Shown here: piece by piece, positions 34,890 to 43,541 of the stretch
Numbering within the stretch: the stretch's first letter is position 1
How the letters are laid out: each line of letters begins with the position of its first letter
From: JADGQM01 sp964441945
Lineage (GTDB): Bacteria > Desulfobacterota > Syntrophobacteria > Syntrophobacterales > Syntrophobacteraceae
Reading direction: 5' to 3'
Assembly: GCA_964441945.1 (NCBI GenBank)
Contig: CAYTWB010000001.1
Span: 176,090 to 240,089, forward strand
Length of the DNA stretch: 64,000 bases
Program-made: the position numbers and the translations under genes
Notes under the pieces: model-generated
What the model saw: only the letters and a program-made list of their open reading frames with translations
What the model was told of the DNA's origin: nothing
Databases searched by the model: none

Positions 34890-36077
34890 CTATTTCTGAG
34901 TAATCAGGTAATTGTAAGCTGAGAGAGCGGCCTTGGCGCCTTCACCAACGGCAACCACGACCTGTTTATACGGAACACTCGTCACATCCCCACAGGCGAA
35001 CACGCCAGCCAGTCCGGTCCGGCATTCGCTGTCAACCAGGATCTCCCCTTTCTCGCTGGTGGTCAGGATATCAACGAAGAGATTGCTGCTCGGTTGAATG
35101 CCGATCTCCACAAAGACCCCTTCAACAGGAATGGTCTTGACTTCACCCGTGTTGATCGACTTGAACTCCACACCCTCTACCATCGTCTCACCAACTATCC
35201 TTGTGGGTTGATGTTCGAGGAAGATGTCCACCTTCTCTGATTTCATTACCTTGTCCCGGTAGACGGGATCCGCGGTGAGTGAGGTCAAAGAGATGAGATA
35301 GACCCGGTTGGCGATACCGATGAGGTCAATCACCGCACCCAGGGCGGAATTTCCACCACCCACCACGGCTACGTCCACACCTCCAAACAACGGGGCATCG
35401 CACGTCGAACAGTACGACACCCCCTTGCCAATGAGCTCCCTTTCCCCGGGGATATTGAGCGGCCGATGCCTGCCCCCGGTGGCAATGATCACCGTCTTCC
35501 CGTAGTAGCTCATGCCATCCTCGGTGGTGACCCGTTTGCGCCGCCCCACCAGATCGACGGCACTGACTTCCTTTCCGATGATCTTCTCAACATCGAACTG
35601 CTTCACGTGGCTTTCAAACTTGGCCACCAGTTCGCCGGCGTTTACCTGGCTAAAGCCAAGGTAGTTGTCAACATCACTGGTCCAGGCGATCTGCCCCCCA
35701 ACGTCCTTGCTGATAATGAGGGTCTTCATCAGTTTCCGGATGGTATAGATCGCCGCACTCAGACCCGCCGGGCCGGCTCCGAGAATGATGACATCATAGA
35801 TTTCAGGCTTCAGTTCCCCGGCGGCAGCCAGTCCCAGCGTTTCCTCAAGTTTTCCCGCTAGCTCCAGATTGACGAGATCAGCATACCCCCCGATGTGGGT
35901 ACCGCCGATCAGGACCTGAGGAAGAGAGCCGCTTCCGAGCAGATCCCGCATCTCTTCCCAAGTCCTCGATCCGGGCTGTGTCGGAATCTCCCTAAACGGG
36001 ATGTCTCTCGATGTCAGGAATTCTCTTGCCTTTTGGCAAAAGGGACACCCTTCCATGCTGTACAGGATTGCTTCCAT
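34890..36077 (-). CDS. Glutaredoxin-thioredoxin reductase fusion
   Basis: A 395-residue fusion. Residues 1-80 are a glutaredoxin domain with active site Cys11-Pro-Phe-Cys14 and 'SLPQVLIGGTHIGGY'. Residues 93-395 are a thioredoxin-reductase-like flavoprotein: FAD loop 'ILGAGPAGLSAAIYT', redox pair Cys223-x2-Cys226 (YCSTCDAP), NAD(P) loop 'VAVVGGGNSALGAV' and the C-terminal FAD motif 'GVFACGDVTSVPYKQVVVAVGEGAKAA'. In the fusion the reductase would feed its own glutaredoxin domain directly. It begins a leftward group ending 16 bp before the epimerase-like gene. Confidence 0.93.
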   Translation of the reverse strand: MEAILYSMEGCPFCQKAREFLTSRDIPFREIPTQPGSRTWEEMRDLLGSGSLPQVLIGGTHIGGYADLVNLELAGKLEETLGLAAAGELKPEIYDVIILGAGPAGLSAAIYTIRKLMKTLIISKDVGGQIAWTSDVDNYLGFSQVNAGELVAKFESHVKQFDVEKIIGKEVSAVDLVGRRKRVTTEDGMSYYGKTVIIATGGRHRPLNIPGERELIGKGVSYCSTCDAPLFGGVDVAVVGGGNSALGAVIDLIGIANRVYLISLTSLTADPVYRDKVMKSEKVDIFLEHQPTRIVGETMVEGVEFKSINTGEVKTIPVEGVFVEIGIQPSSNLFVDILTTSEKGEILVDSECRTGLAGVFACGDVTSVPYKQVVVAVGEGAKAALSAYNYLITQK

Positions 36078-36220
36078 GACTCATGGTCCTTTGGCAACCG
36101 GAAGACCGTTGTCTCCCCGACAAAGCCGAACCTCTCTCCAACGGACATCTCCGGAAGACCGGCACCTGTCATTTCCTGCAAGAATCACTTCCTCGATGCC
36201 CGTCGGATTCTTGTTTTCCG

Positions 36221-36466
36221 CTACGCATCCGATTTCAAAGCCTTTTCCACCGCATCGCGATCAAAGCCGACAATGACCCGATCAGCAATCGCTATGACCG
36301 GAACACTCCGCGCCCCTCCGGTGATGGTTTTCATCTCCTTCATCGCTTCCGCATCGCTGGTGACATCAAAAGCCTGAAACTCGATGCCTTTCTCGGTAAA
36401 GTATTCTTTGGCCTGAGCACAATAATGACAGGTGGGTACTGTGTAAATCTTCACCGTCTTCTTCAT
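36221..36466 (-). CDS. Glutaredoxin-like protein
   Basis: An 81-residue thioredoxin-fold protein. 'KIYTVPTCHYCAQAKEYF' contains the CxxC (Cys13 and Cys16) and 'GARSVPVIAIADRVIVGFD' contains the cis-Pro. The start at 36466 follows AAGGA and GGGAGG; the longer in-frame frame upstream runs through the rubredoxin gene and is not real. It may be a substrate of the neighbouring fusion reductase. Confidence 0.93.
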   Translation of the reverse strand: MKKTVKIYTVPTCHYCAQAKEYFTEKGIEFQAFDVTSDAEAMKEMKTITGGARSVPVIAIADRVIVGFDRDAVEKALKSDA

Positions 36467-36503
36467 GGTCCTTGCCCTCCCCTGCTGCAATGGTCCGCTC
36501 AGC

Positions 36504-36662
36504 CTATTCTTTCTCGAAGTCATCCTTCGATGCCCCGCAAACCGGACAAACCCAGTCGGCGGGAAGGTCCTCGAATTTGGTCCCCGGAGCAATCCCACTG
36601 TCGGGGATACCATTCTTGGGATCATAGACATAACCACAAACCTGACATTCGTAACGATCCAT
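36504..36662 (-). CDS. Rubredoxin
   Basis: A 52-residue one-iron electron carrier. The two Fe(SCys)4 half-sites are 'YECQVCGYVYDP' (Cys6, Cys9) and 'WVCPVCGASKDDFE' (Cys39, Cys42), with the family motif 'DSGIAPGTKFEDLPADW' between. The ATG at 36662 follows GAGGAGGTGAG. It sits between a glutaredoxin gene and copA on the same strand. In anaerobes rubredoxin donates electrons to oxygen- and peroxide-reducing enzymes. Confidence 0.96.
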   Translation of the reverse strand: MDRYECQVCGYVYDPKNGIPDSGIAPGTKFEDLPADWVCPVCGASKDDFEKE

Positions 36663-36701
36663 TTTCTCACCTCCTCGTCTTTAGTGCCGAACTCAACTGT
36701 T

Positions 36702-38999
36702 TCATCTGAAACGCCTGCCCTCATTCGCCCATAGACGCCTGAGGCGAAGCGCATTGCCCACCACCGACACCGAACTCATCGCCATGGCCGCCGCCGCCAG
36801 CATGGGATTGAGAAGAACGCCCAGGAACGGATAGAGTACCCCGGCCGCCACAGGAATCCCGAGACTGTTATAGAAGAATGCCCAGAAAAGATTCTGCTTG
36901 ATGACCCTCATCGTCAGGCTCGAAAGACGGATAGACATTGCCACAAGCCGCAAATCATCCCGGATGAGAGTGATATCGCTTGCCTCCATGGCCACATCCG
37001 TTCCGGCACCGACGGCAACTCCGATATCGGCTGTCATCAAAGCCGGGGCATCGTTGATACCGTCCCCCACCATGGCAACGACCTTGCCTTGACCCTGCAA
37101 TGCTTTGACGGCACCGGATTTTTGTTGTGGCAGCACTTCCGCCAGGACCCGGTCGATCCCCAGTTCATCGGCGATGGTTCGGGCGGTCTCACTACGGTCC
37201 CCGGTGATCATGCCTATTTCCAGATTCATGGATCGAAGCAGCGCGACGGCTTCTCCGGCCGAATCCCTCACGACATCAGCCAGGACTATTGCGGCGACCG
37301 GATCATTCTCAACCACAACATAAACACATGTCTTTCCCGATGAAAACTCTTTTCTAGCGATCTCATCCACTGCGGCGGTGGAAAAGCCGCGCAGCTCCAG
37401 CAGTTTCCTGTTCCCGACAATCACCTGCCTGCCCTGAACCGTCCCGGAAGCGCCAAGGCCGGGTTCGACGAGGAAATCCGCTACGTCCTCCAGGACGATC
37501 TCCGCCTGGTTCGCCTTCGCAACAATCGCTTTAGCCAGGGGATGCTCGGACCGGGCCTCAATAGAAGCAGCCATCTTCAGGATTGCAGCGCGATCCATTC
37601 CGGCCACTTCCACTACATCGATCACTTCCGGAGCACCCCTGGTCAGAGTACCGGTTTTGTCAAAAATCACGGTAGTGAGCCGGCAGGCTCTCTCCAGGCT
37701 CTCTGCACCCTTGATGAGGATTCCGTTTTCCGCCCCGAGGCCTGTCCCGACCATAATAGCCGTCGGCGTCGCCAGCCCCATGGCACAGGGGCAGGCGATG
37801 ATCAGGACGGATACAAAGTTTAGAAGGGCGCGGCTGAAACTGGAACCGGGAACAGCGAAGTACCAGATCGCAAAGGTGGTCAGGGCTACAACCATCACCA
37901 CCGGGACAAAGACCGACGCGACCTTATCGGCAAATCGCTGGATCGGAGCTTTGGAACCCTGAGCCTCCTCAACGAGACGGATAATCTGGGCCAGAGCGGT
38001 TTCCGAACCGATCCTGGTCGCTCTGAAGGTAAAACTGCCGCTGGTGTTGATCGTACCCGCATACACTTCACTCCCTGCCTCCTTGCTCACTGGAAGGCTT
38101 TCGCCGCTGAGCATGGATTCATCCACCGAGGAATGGCCGTCTTCCACCATACCGTCCGTTGGAATTCTTTCTCCGGGGCGAATCAAGACCACATCCCCGT
38201 GATTCACGTCAGCCACCGGGATTTCCATCTCACCGCCGTCTCGAATCACGTGGGCGGTGGCCGGGGCCAGCTTCATGAGCCTCCGGATAGCCTGAGAAGC
38301 TCTCCCTCGCGCCCTGATTTCGAGCAGTCGCCCGAGCAGCACCAACGTAACGATCATTGCGGATCCGTCATAGTAGACGTGTACTTCACTGCCGGGAACG
38401 GCGAAAAAGTCGGGGCGGATGGTTGCAATCGTCGAGTAGAGGTAGCCGGCCAGCGAACCGATGGCTACCAGTGTGTTCATGTCTGCTGTCTTCTGCCGGG
38501 CGGCCTTGAGCGCACCGGCCAGGAATCGATTGCCCACCCAGAAGATCACCGGGGTCGTGAGAAGAAAGAGAAGATAGCGAGTCGGCTGAAGAGGGACGTC
38601 CCGGAGCAGAGGCAGCCCGTCTTTCATACTCCCCAGCATGATCAGGAGACTTAAGACGGCCCCAACCAGGACCCTGTTCCAGAGGTCCCTGATTTCCCGC
38701 TCCGCGGCAGCTTCCATGGGATCATCAAGTGCTTCCTCAAAGACGCCCAGGTATTCGTATCCGGCGTCTTCAACAGCCTTTCTCAAAGCTGCCGGGATTC
38801 CCGTGCGGGGATCGTGGACAACCGTAGCCCTGGACAGAGCCAGATTCACTGAGGCTTCACGCACCCCCTGAACCGCTTCCAGGGCCCGCTCGACTCGCCT
38901 CACACAGGCGGCACAACTCATGCCGCCCAGCCGAATGGTTGTCTTCCCGGATGGCGCGGCTTCCGGCGGCGAGAGGGGCACGGACTCGAACTTAGCCAA
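36702..38999 (-). CDS. copA: Copper-transporting P1B-type ATPase
   Basis: A heavy-metal ATPase of about 765 residues that exports Cu(I) from the cytoplasm. An N-terminal HMA domain has 'GGMSCAACVRR'; eight membrane helices follow, with the ion-site 'IIACPCAMGLATPTA' in helix 6. The phosphorylation motif is 'FDKTGTLTRG', the nucleotide-domain signature 'SEHPLAKAI', and the hinge 'MVGDGINDAPAL'. The start is uncertain: the TTG at 38999 overlaps the copZ stop, and a GTG at 38981 is possible. In-frame sequence up to 39092 runs antiphase through copZ and is not expected to be coding. Confidence 0.93.
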   Translation of the reverse strand: MAKFESVPLSPPEAAPSGKTTIRLGGMSCAACVRRVERALEAVQGVREASVNLALSRATVVHDPRTGIPAALRKAVEDAGYEYLGVFEEALDDPMEAAAEREIRDLWNRVLVGAVLSLLIMLGSMKDGLPLLRDVPLQPTRYLLFLLTTPVIFWVGNRFLAGALKAARQKTADMNTLVAIGSLAGYLYSTIATIRPDFFAVPGSEVHVYYDGSAMIVTLVLLGRLLEIRARGRASQAIRRLMKLAPATAHVIRDGGEMEIPVADVNHGDVVLIRPGERIPTDGMVEDGHSSVDESMLSGESLPVSKEAGSEVYAGTINTSGSFTFRATRIGSETALAQIIRLVEEAQGSKAPIQRFADKVASVFVPVVMVVALTTFAIWYFAVPGSSFSRALLNFVSVLIIACPCAMGLATPTAIMVGTGLGAENGILIKGAESLERACRLTTVIFDKTGTLTRGAPEVIDVVEVAGMDRAAILKMAASIEARSEHPLAKAIVAKANQAEIVLEDVADFLVEPGLGASGTVQGRQVIVGNRKLLELRGFSTAAVDEIARKEFSSGKTCVYVVVENDPVAAIVLADVVRDSAGEAVALLRSMNLEIGMITGDRSETARTIADELGIDRVLAEVLPQQKSGAVKALQGQGKVVAMVGDGINDAPALMTADIGVAVGAGTDVAMEASDITLIRDDLRLVAMSIRLSSLTMRVIKQNLFWAFFYNSLGIPVAAGVLYPFLGVLLNPMLAAAAMAMSSVSVVGNALRLRRLWANEGRRFR

Positions 39000-39189
39000 G
39001 CTCGTAGCCGGCTTTCTCGATCTTTTCGCGCAAAAGCGCCGGATCGATCGGTTTGACTTCCTGAAAAGTGGCTTCACCCTTTTCCAGATCAATGGTCACA
39101 TCACGAATCCCATCGATTTCGTTCAAGACTTGGGTGACTGCCTTAACACAATGGCGGCAGGACATTCCCTTGATTCTTACGGTTTTCAC
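38992..39189 (-). CDS. copZ: Copper chaperone (HMA domain)
   Basis: A 65-residue ferredoxin-like metal carrier with the Cu(I) site 'GMSCRHCVKAV' (Cys11 and Cys14). It probably delivers copper to CopA, whose gene follows with an 8-bp overlap. The start is a GTG at 39189 preceded by GGAG. Confidence 0.93.
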   Translation of the reverse strand: MKTVRIKGMSCRHCVKAVTQVLNEIDGIRDVTIDLEKGEATFQEVKPIDPALLREKIEKAGYELG

Positions 39190-39239
39190 GCTTTTGTCTC
39201 CTCTGCACCGGATTCATGAATGCTGTCCTCTGCACGCTC

Positions 39240-39470
39240 TCATTCACCGACAGCCCTTTTCCAAAAGACCATAACGCCATCTTTCCCGAACAACGCCTGA
39301 ACCAATTCCCAACCTTTCTTTCCATAGTCGTTCAAGATGTTCTCAAGCTTGCCGATCTGGTCCGAGGGGACTTCCTCCATTGTACAGCGGCCTTCTTCGG
39401 AACAAAAATAGACAACCTCCTTAAAGGTTGCGGATGAGTGCAAGGAGATTTGATATTCGAATTGTTTCAT
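39240..39470 (-). CDS. DUF4177-like small protein
   Basis: A 76-residue protein. 'MKQFEYQISLHSSATF' and 'LENILNDYGKKGWELVQALFGKDGVMVFWKR' match the two-strand, one-helix pattern of DUF4177 ('LN..G..GWELV'). The start at 39470 has AAGGAG about ten bases upstream. It is the first gene of the leftward copZ-copA group, 50 bp upstream. Function unknown. Confidence 0.75.
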   Translation of the reverse strand: MKQFEYQISLHSSATFKEVVYFCSEEGRCTMEEVPSDQIGKLENILNDYGKKGWELVQALFGKDGVMVFWKRAVGE

Positions 39471-39954
39471 TCCGGTCGTTCTCCTTTCTCCAGAGATCAT
39501 CAGACAATAAACGAAAGTACGCCGGCGTTTTCCCTGCAGTGTTCCCGCAATGGACGTCACGGTAGAGTGAAGGCCGTCCGCCGGCACCCCCTTTGGCGAG
39601 CACCTACACAATAGCCATCTTTTCGCTTTTGTCGATAGCCCATTATCGTCGAAGACTCACTGGAAGCCACAACAGAAGGAATCGAAGGTGAGCAGATCGA
39701 GAACCCGGCATTCTTGACGCGCCGTTCGATGAAACGGGAGCTGAGTAAAGCTCTGCGGAAATGAGTGTCCATTATCTGTGGCATGGGCGCCCCGCCCATG
39801 GTTACCACGGGCTGGAATCCTGTGCCACGGGATGAGCACCGTGGTCACTCTATTGTGCGGAGCTGTGCTGGTAGTTTTTCAGAAAAATAGGCTCAGATTC
39901 TTTGAGGCTATGGGGCAGGCTTTCAGCCTGCTCCATATCTTGGTCAAACGGCTT
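39471..39954. other. Intergenic stretch, no gene recognised
   Basis: The 484 bp between the DUF4177-like and DUF1566 genes contain only short, unconvincing open frames. A short palindromic patch ('gggcgccccgccc') lies near 39785. I see no promoter or RNA gene with confidence. Confidence 0.5.
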
Positions 39955-40731
39955 TCATTTGCGACCCAGGATTTCGAAGTTGCCATCACTGGTATCGGTA
40001 AAAGTCGGGATGGTCTTGCTTGACACTCTGATTTTGTAGTCGCTCCCCGAAGCCAGCCTGGCAGGAATTTTCCATTTGTGGGAGCCGTTTCCTTTCTTAC
40101 CCGTCTTTGTCTTTTCGGCAATAGTGGCTACCGTGGCCCCGTCCTTGAGAAGCTCAATCTTGACTGAACGCCCGGGTTCCCCTTCATAGGTCCACTGGAT
40201 GATTTTCTTAGTTCCGGCCTTCCAGCTCTCGCCACCGTTTGGAATAGTCAAAGTAACAAAGGGCCCGGATGGTCCTGGTCCCCCGCGCACACACCGGACA
40301 TAAAAGATGCCGTGGTCTTTAACGGGCCAATCCTTGTAGCCATAGGAGAAATAGACGTTCCACGCGTAGCCCGGGCTGTTGATGTAGGTACTGCCCGACC
40401 AGTAACCGCCCGAGCGGCACTCAAAAAAAAGAGGATCGATCGAGGGATTATACCGGCTGTAGTCGACCAGGCTTGCCAGTTCGCGATAGTTGGGCAGGCG
40501 CCAGTCTTGATGCTTGGCAAGATCGAGCGCCTCACAGTAGGCTAGCGCATCCTCCCAGACCCGGCCTCCGTCGTCGTTTTGATCGTCGCCCTGCTGCCAC
40601 ATGAGCCCGGTCCACGTGTCGGTGACCGTACCGTCACCATTATCCTGGTATCCGGCCTCCGCGGACAGTGCGCAGATGAAGACCGTCAACAGAATGATTG
40701 CCAGCATTCGCACCGCTTTCGCCACATTCAT
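39955..40731 (-). CDS. DUF1566 secreted protein with C-terminal Ig-like/KRE9-type domain
   Basis: A 258-residue exported protein. A signal peptide (about residues 1-25, ending SAEAG) precedes an Lcl_C/DUF1566 domain: 'NGDGTVTDTWTGLMWQQGDD', 'WRLPNYRELASLVDYSRYNPSIDP', 'GGYWSGSTYINSPGYAWNVYFSYG', ending 'YVRCVRGG'. Residues from about 160 ('LTIPNGGESWKAGTKKIIQWTYEG') form a Ser-Thr-rich-protein-type beta-sandwich, often involved in surface attachment. The ATG at 40731 is well spaced from AAGGAGG. Function unknown. Confidence 0.88.
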   Translation of the reverse strand: MNVAKAVRMLAIILLTVFICALSAEAGYQDNGDGTVTDTWTGLMWQQGDDQNDDGGRVWEDALAYCEALDLAKHQDWRLPNYRELASLVDYSRYNPSIDPLFFECRSGGYWSGSTYINSPGYAWNVYFSYGYKDWPVKDHGIFYVRCVRGGPGPSGPFVTLTIPNGGESWKAGTKKIIQWTYEGEPGRSVKIELLKDGATVATIAEKTKTGKKGNGSHKWKIPARLASGSDYKIRVSSKTIPTFTDTSDGNFEILGRK

Positions 40732-41069
40732 ATTCATCTCCTCCTTCCAATACAATGGGGGCAGGCAGCACCACTTCCCCGGCCCTCAGGTCCCTTTCAC
40801 GCATCCTTGTCGCAAAGCATACAGCACCGGGCGCCAAACAAACTCCGAACAAAACCATGGATATTCCCAAGATCATCATGATTCCAGGACCTGAGTACCT
40901 GCAAACCCCGGCTTTCAGGCCACGAGTCCCCTCTCTTCGTCCTTCTGTTTCCAGACAGCATGCCGCCCGCCATCCACTTCAATAGGCCACCCCAGGGGGC
41001 GGGAGCAGCGAATGATCCCCAGCCCGAGGCGCGAAACCACCCCAAAAGTCAAAGGACTAAAGACTCCAG
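40732..41069. other. Intergenic stretch between two DUF1566 genes
   Basis: This 338-bp region holds one short hydrophobic frame on the minus strand (40640-40879) that overlaps the start of the downstream DUF1566 gene and is not accepted as a gene. Nothing else stands out. Confidence 0.45.
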
Positions 41070-41693
41070 TCATGGCCCCTCGCGCACACACCGGACACAA
41101 TTGTTGCTGTACTTATCGTACCAAAACGCGTTGCCAGTGACGAAACTGACGAACCACGCGTAGTCCGGGTTGCTGGCGCGGGGGCTGACCGACCAGTAAA
41201 CAGCCGAGAGGCATTGCGGAAAGAACTGAGTGTCGATGGCGGGAGCATACCGCCCGATGTTGGTCAGGGAGGTCAGCTCCTGCACCGTGGGCAGCCGCCA
41301 GTCGCCGTGATCGGCAAGAGTAAGCGTCTCGCAATAATCGATCGCTTTGTACCAGCTCCGCCAGGCATCGTTCTGGTCGTCCGCCTGCTGCCACATGAGC
41401 CCGGTGTTGAGGTCGGACACCGTTCCATCGCCGTTGTCCCTGTAGGCCGGTTGCGCCCCCTGATATTGAGCATCCTGGCCGTGGAAAGGCCGACCGGCGC
41501 GGGGACAGGGGATTTCTTTCCAATTGTCATAACACTTCGTCTGTCCCGTGTCGGGGATCGTGTAGGCGCCAACCGGCTCTGTCTGCAGGAATAGCAACGG
41601 CAAAACGACACCGGCTGAAAAGAGGAAAAGGGCTCGAATGGATGAAAAACGACGGGATGGGACTGATGCTCGGGAGTGTAGCGTTGCACGCAT
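41070..41693 (-). CDS. DUF1566 secreted protein
   Basis: A 207-residue exported protein related to the 39955-40731 product. A signal peptide (about residues 18-43, 'LFLFSAGVVLPLLFLQTEPVGA') is followed by 'TGQTKCYDNWKEIPCP', then the DUF1566 domain: 'DNGDGTVSDLNTGLMWQQADD', 'WRLPTVQELTSLTNIGRYAPAIDT', 'YWSVSPRASNPDYAWFVSF', 'NCVRCVRE'. It lacks the extra C-terminal domain. AGGAGAG precedes the ATG. The two genes are likely paralogues. Confidence 0.88.
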   Translation of the reverse strand: MRATLHSRASVPSRRFSSIRALFLFSAGVVLPLLFLQTEPVGAYTIPDTGQTKCYDNWKEIPCPRAGRPFHGQDAQYQGAQPAYRDNGDGTVSDLNTGLMWQQADDQNDAWRSWYKAIDYCETLTLADHGDWRLPTVQELTSLTNIGRYAPAIDTQFFPQCLSAVYWSVSPRASNPDYAWFVSFVTGNAFWYDKYSNNCVRCVREGP

Positions 41694-41871
41694 GGCGTCT
41701 CTCCTGGGGTTGCAGTTGTCGAACAGGGCACAAATAAATTGAGAGAAACATTAAGCATTTCGTACAACCGGCATGTTGGTGTGTCAAGGGGAAAAGGGAG
41801 GGGTGCAATCAAAAGTGAGAGTGACGCAACCCCAGGACGGAACAAACTTATTACCTGTACAGATACAATCC

Positions 41872-42038
41872 GTCATTCCGGCATGCTTCCAGCCGGAATC
41901 CAGCGGGGCCACCGCCTCTCTGGATGCGGTTTAAACGCAGCCTTGAAACTTCATTTGCACATATGAAGTTTCATAAGAGAACTGCTTGTGCAATACAAGT
42001 GTACGACTGGATTCCGGCTTGGAACCTGCCGGAATGAC
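41872..42038. repeat. Inverted pair of REP-like elements around a 10-bp hairpin
   Basis: GTCATTCCGGC...GCCGGAATCCAG (41872-41903) and CTGGATTCCGGC...GCCGGAATGAC (42007-42038) are inverted copies of one unit. Between them a perfect hairpin, GAAACTTCAT-8 bases-ATGAAGTTTC (41945-41972), occurs. The rest of 41694-42191 has no gene. Confidence 0.75.
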
Positions 42039-42128
42039 GCTATTGGCCTGGGTTCCAGGCAAGAGGGATCGCCTTGACAATTACTCTTGCTTTTGATTGC
42101 ACCCCAGGCAAACGTGCAAACAGAAAAC

Positions 42129-42158
42129 TTGACGGAACGATTCGCTCCAAGCTAATAG
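42129..42158 (+). promoter_or_regulatory. Possible promoter of the efflux operon
   Basis: TTGACG (42129-42134), 18-base spacer, TAATAG (42153-42158), about 30 bp before the first gene at 42192. No operator repeat is evident. Confidence 0.4.
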
Positions 42159-42191
42159 TCTTATGTACACCTTCATTGAGAGTGATGCCGT

Positions 42192-43541
42192 ATGCGTGTT
42201 TTCCTTTCCCTCCTTGCCGTTTTCTGCCATCTCGCCTGTTCGGACTGCTGCGCTCAGGGGTCGAAGAAAGAGACTTCGCGCCTGCTGACGCTGGAAGAAG
42301 CGCTTCCGCTTGCACTGGACCATAATCGCAAGGTCATCAACGCAAGGCTTGAGGTTGAGAAGACGGAGCAGCAGGTGGCAGCGGCTCGCAAGCGGTATCT
42401 TCCGGTCTTCGATGTCAAATTCACTGAATCCTATCTCCTCACCGATTCGCTCTATAAGTTTCAGCCGGGCGTTTTTGGCACCTATCCCGGGATCGGCCCC
42501 ATCCCGACAACAGAGACGAAGATTGCCTCCCTCAATCTCTGGGAGCCCTTGTTGATCGCCTCGGTGGGCCAACCTCTGACGGACCTCTACCGGATTCACA
42601 TGGGTGTGCAGAGCCTGAACATCGAGAACGAAATAGCCACGGAAAAACTCCGGGCGCAGCGAACCGCGGTGGTGAGCGAGGTAAAACGGGTCTATTACAG
42701 CCTGGCGCAGACACAAGGTGCTCTATCTGTTGCGAGTGAGCTCATCCTCTCGCTGAAAGAGCTCGAACGGGTTGTAACCGATCAGGTCGCTCAGCGTGCG
42801 GCGCTCGACGCAGATTTGCTTGAAGTGAAAGCGCGGCTGGCAAAAACAGAATACGATGTCTTCGCTCTCCGCAATACCCTGAAGTCGGGAAAACAGCAGC
42901 TGAACAATCTTTTGGGGCGAGACCTGCAGGTCGATTTCACGGTCGCGACAGCGGTGGAGACGGTCGGCGAGAACATCGACGACCAGGCGGCTGTTGTCCG
43001 TGCCCTGGAAAACAGGGTTGAGCTGAAGGAGAGCAAGCTGAGGCAACAACAGGCGGAATACGACATAAAAGCAAAAAAGAGCGAATACATTCCTCATGTG
43101 AACCTTGTCTTCAATTACCTCACGCCCTTCAATAACGATTTCATGCCCACCAACGTCGCTACGGTGGGATTGCAGGTCAACTGGGATGTTTTTGACTGGG
43201 GGCTGAAGCGCAATGAGCTTGCCGCAAAGAACAGAACACTCGAACAAGCGCGACAGGCCATTCGCGAGGCGGAAGCCCTCATCACCATGGATGTCCAGAA
43301 CCGCCTTTACAAGCTTCAGGAAGCACAACTGCTGACGAAGGCCACTCTGATTGCAAAGGAGTCCGCTCAGGAGAAGCTCCGCGTTGCTACGGACAGACAC
43401 CGGCAGAAGGCGGCCTTGCTTCAGGAGGTCCTCCAGGCGCAGAGCATGCTCGCGGATGCGAACCACCAACATCAAAATGCCATGCTGGCCTTTCTGACGG
43501 CAAAAGCTGAGTTCGAGCAGGCAACAGGCGAGGGACCATGA
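42192..43541 (+). CDS. TolC-family outer-membrane efflux channel
   Basis: A 449-residue outer-membrane factor. The signal peptide (about residues 1-22) may be a lipoprotein type ('CHLACSDCC'). Two OEP repeats of coiled-coil helices follow: 'LTLEEALPLALDHNRKVINARLEVEKTEQQVAAARKRYLP' in the first and 'LENRVELKESKLRQQQAEYDIKAKKSEYIPHVNLVFNY' in the second. It forms the exit channel for the pump encoded next. Its stop overlaps the adaptor start by 4 bp. Confidence 0.93.
   Translation: MRVFLSLLAVFCHLACSDCCAQGSKKETSRLLTLEEALPLALDHNRKVINARLEVEKTEQQVAAARKRYLPVFDVKFTESYLLTDSLYKFQPGVFGTYPGIGPIPTTETKIASLNLWEPLLIASVGQPLTDLYRIHMGVQSLNIENEIATEKLRAQRTAVVSEVKRVYYSLAQTQGALSVASELILSLKELERVVTDQVAQRAALDADLLEVKARLAKTEYDVFALRNTLKSGKQQLNNLLGRDLQVDFTVATAVETVGENIDDQAAVVRALENRVELKESKLRQQQAEYDIKAKKSEYIPHVNLVFNYLTPFNNDFMPTNVATVGLQVNWDVFDWGLKRNELAAKNRTLEQARQAIREAEALITMDVQNRLYKLQEAQLLTKATLIAKESAQEKLRVATDRHRQKAALLQEVLQAQSMLADANHQHQNAMLAFLTAKAEFEQATGEGP

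Noticed and set aside
40640..40879. 79-codon minus-strand frame with a hydrophobic start
   Set aside because: It overlaps the start of the DUF1566 gene and loses any protein-like character after about 50 codons.
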